This document shows positions 6,176 through 7,770 of a stretch of DNA of 7,770 bases, one piece after another. The notes below the pieces were generated by a model. The model searched no databases. It was not told the origin of the DNA and saw only the letters and a program-made list of their open reading frames with translations. A program made the translations under genes and the position numbers. The DNA lies in NCBI GenBank assembly GCA_007122745.1, contig SKTA01000014.1:1-7770 (forward strand), given 5' to 3'. Every line of letters begins with the position of its first letter. The stretch's first letter is position 1. This DNA comes from Bacteroidales bacterium. Its GTDB lineage: Bacteria > Bacteroidota > Bacteroidia > Bacteroidales > UBA7960.

Positions 6176-7770
6176 ATGTCATTCATAAACAGCTTCATAG
6201 CCTGGTATTTTAAGAGGAGGATCCCCCGTATTAATCAATTCCGGATCAATCCTCAGGAGATTCAGAGGCAACTCCTGAAGGATTTGATCGACAAAGCAAA
6301 AAATACTGAGTGGGGGAAAAAGTTCAGCTATGAACAAATCAAAACCTACGAAGCGTTTCGGGACATGGTTCCCTTGCAAAGTTACCAGGATGTCATGCCA
6401 TTTGTTGAACGGATGCTGAAAGGCGAACAAAACATCCTTTGGCCTTCAGCTATCAATTGGTTTGCCAAATCTTCGGGAACAACGGGCGACAGAAGCAAGT
6501 TTATCCCAATCAGTAAAGAATCCCTGGAAACCTGCCATTACCGGGCAGGAAAAGATGTAATCAGCCTCTATTGCTACAATTATCCTGACACCGGGATATT
6601 TGACGGAAAAGGGCTGATCATGGGGGGAAGTCATAAAGTCAGCGAATTTAACAAAAAGGCATTTGTTGGGGATCTTTCAGCCGTTTTGCTGCAAAATGCA
6701 CCATTCTACAGCAATTTTTACAGGATCCCGGATCTTTCAATCGCTCTGCTTGACAACTGGGAAGAAAAGCTTGACAAGCTGGCACATGCTACGTATAAAG
6801 AAAACGTTACCAACGTCAGTGGCGTGCCTTCATGGAATCTCGTGTTGATGAAACGGATTCTGGAGATCACCGGACGTAAAAACATCCTTGAGGTTTGGCC
6901 CAAAATGGAGCTTTTCATTCACGGAGGTGTCAATTTTGCGCCCTACAGAAGTCAATACGAGCAAATATTACCAACAGCTGACATGCGCTATCTGGAAACA
7001 TACAATGCATCTGAGGGCTTTTTTGGCATCCAGGACAAAAAAGAGGGTAGCGACATGTTGCTGATGCTGGATTACGGAATCTTTTACGAATTCATCCCGA
7101 TGGATGAATTTGGTCAGGAAAACCCTGCCGTACTGTCACTGGCTGACGTCAAAACAGACATCAATTATGCCTTGGTAATCAGCACAAATGCAGGCCTCTG
7201 GCGATACCTGATCGGCGATACTGTAAGGTTTACCAATTTAAATCCTTACCGGATCAAGATTTCCGGACGTACAAAAAGCTTTATCAATGCTTTTGGAGAA
7301 GAATTGATCGTTGACAATACTGATACAGCGCTAAAAACAGCTTGTGAAAAGTGCTCGGCGATCATGGCCGAATACACAGCTGCACCCGTTTACCTGAAAA
7401 ACAACGAGTCGGCTGCCCATGAGTACATCATTGAGTTTGAAAAAGAACCGGAAAATCTGGATGCTTTTGTTGAGATTCTTGATGAAGAGCTTAAAAAGCT
7501 CAATTCAGATTATGAGGCAAAAAGAAGTGCCGATCTGATGTTAAAAAAACCTAAAGTGGTCAGTGTGCCCAAAAATACATTTTTCAAATGGTTGAAAGCC
7601 AAGGGTAAAATAGGAGGTCAGAATAAGGTTCCAAGGCTTTACAACAACCGGAAATATGTTGAGGAGATCATGGGCGGGAAATTCGGTGATGTTGAGAATC
7701 CCTGCCTGCTTTCAGTTCGTTCGGGTGCAAGGGCTTCGATGCCCGGTATGATGGATACGGTTCTGAACCT
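6176..7770 (+). CDS. GH3-family acyl-adenylating enzyme, fused in frame to a PPDK fragment; runs off window
   Basis: GH3 enzymes belong to the ANL superfamily. They adenylate a carboxylic acid and usually join it to an amine or amino acid; bacterial substrates are mostly unknown. The ATG at 6176 opens a frame with no stop to the window end (531 codons). Residues about 1-495 are a full-length GH3: adenylate-binding motif WFAKSSGTTGDRSKFIPIS (95-113), the IHGGVNF and ETYNASEGFFGI region (about 248-284), the GLWRYLIGDTVRF motif (340-352), and the closing GGQNKVPRLYNNRKYVEEI (480-498). No catalytic motif is missing. A GH3 protein would normally end near here. Instead the frame passes into GKFGDVENP and SVRSGARASMPGMMDTVLNL, which belong to the N-terminal region of PPDK. 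The leader is A/T-rich without Shine-Dalgarno. It is divergent from the kinase operon. The GH3 identity is secure; whether the fusion is real is doubtful. Confidence 0.88.
   Translation, partial: MSFINSFIAWYFKRRIPRINQFRINPQEIQRQLLKDLIDKAKNTEWGKKFSYEQIKTYEAFRDMVPLQSYQDVMPFVERMLKGEQNILWPSAINWFAKSSGTTGDRSKFIPISKESLETCHYRAGKDVISLYCYNYPDTGIFDGKGLIMGGSHKVSEFNKKAFVGDLSAVLLQNAPFYSNFYRIPDLSIALLDNWEEKLDKLAHATYKENVTNVSGVPSWNLVLMKRILEITGRKNILEVWPKMELFIHGGVNFAPYRSQYEQILPTADMRYLETYNASEGFFGIQDKKEGSDMLLMLDYGIFYEFIPMDEFGQENPAVLSLADVKTDINYALVISTNAGLWRYLIGDTVRFTNLNPYRIKISGRTKSFINAFGEELIVDNTDTALKTACEKCSAIMAEYTAAPVYLKNNESAAHEYIIEFEKEPENLDAFVEILDEELKKLNSDYEAKRSADLMLKKPKVVSVPKNTFFKWLKAKGKIGGQNKVPRLYNNRKYVEEIMGGKFGDVENPCLLSVRSGARASMPGMMDTVLN
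7664..7770 (+). other. ppdK: Internal fragment of pyruvate phosphate dikinase joined to the GH3 3' end
   Basis: The last 35 or so codons read EIMGGKFGDVENPCLLSVRS and then GARASMPGMMDTVLNL. This matches the nucleotide-binding domain of PPDK, corresponding roughly to residues 73-109 of the Clostridium symbiosum enzyme, where R92 lies in SVRSGA. PPDK interconverts pyruvate, ATP and phosphate with PEP, AMP and pyrophosphate. The first 70 or so residues, including the glycine-rich GGKG loop near the N terminus, are absent and are replaced by GH3. The remainder would lie beyond the window. Confidence 0.85.

Noticed and set aside
6179..6430. Minus-strand open frame (83 codons)
   Set aside because: It is antisense to the GH3 coding region, which shows strong family motifs throughout.
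1..7770. CRISPR array, tRNA/rRNA genes, insertion sequences
   Set aside because: I saw no regularly spaced direct repeats, no tRNA cloverleaf with TTC-arm sequence, no rRNA segments and no transposase motifs or terminal inverted repeats.

Overview
The window looks like a piece of a Bacteroidota genome, or a draft contig from one. It has moderate GC and A/T-rich leaders without clear Shine-Dalgarno sites. A TTG-N19-TATATTTG promoter matches the Bacteroidota sigma consensus (TTG / TAnnTTTG). The gene content also fits: a GH3-family ligase, an outer-membrane beta-barrel protein, and secreted proteins carrying a VPGLG membrane domain. Both ends lie inside genes.

Layout. (1) Positions 3-326, plus strand: the C-terminal part of a Prx6/1-Cys-type peroxiredoxin. 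A strong bidirectional terminator (341-378) separates it from a convergent minus-strand beta-barrel gene (392-1024). (2) 1025-1161: a divergent intergenic region with a good plus-strand promoter driving a secreted TM2-domain protein (1162-1569). (3) 1571-6022, minus strand: five tightly packed genes, read from right to left. They encode a membrane sensor histidine kinase, a LolA-fold-like envelope protein, YidD with an added export signal, and two paralogous exported helical-repeat proteins ending in a VPGLG membrane hairpin domain. Every junction overlaps (4, about 20-23, 1 and 62 nt), so they are very likely one translationally coupled operon. (4) 6023-6175: a divergent promoter region. (5) 6176-7770, plus strand: a full-length GH3/ANL adenylating enzyme. 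Near codon 496 it runs in frame into an internal piece of pyruvate phosphate dikinase (PPDK) and stays open to the window end.

Working together (inference): the five-gene operon reads as an envelope-biogenesis or envelope-stress module. A sensor kinase is coupled to a periplasmic lipid or lipoprotein-handling fold, a YidD domain that may face the periplasm, and two membrane proteins. The convergent TM2 protein shares a similar Gly/Pro hairpin motif. No response regulator is visible. The two points most worth checking are this operon, with its oddly targeted YidD, and the GH3-PPDK junction. The junction is either a real deletion fusion or an assembly chimera at a short shared EEIM-coding stretch, and I lean towards an artefact or a degenerate fusion.
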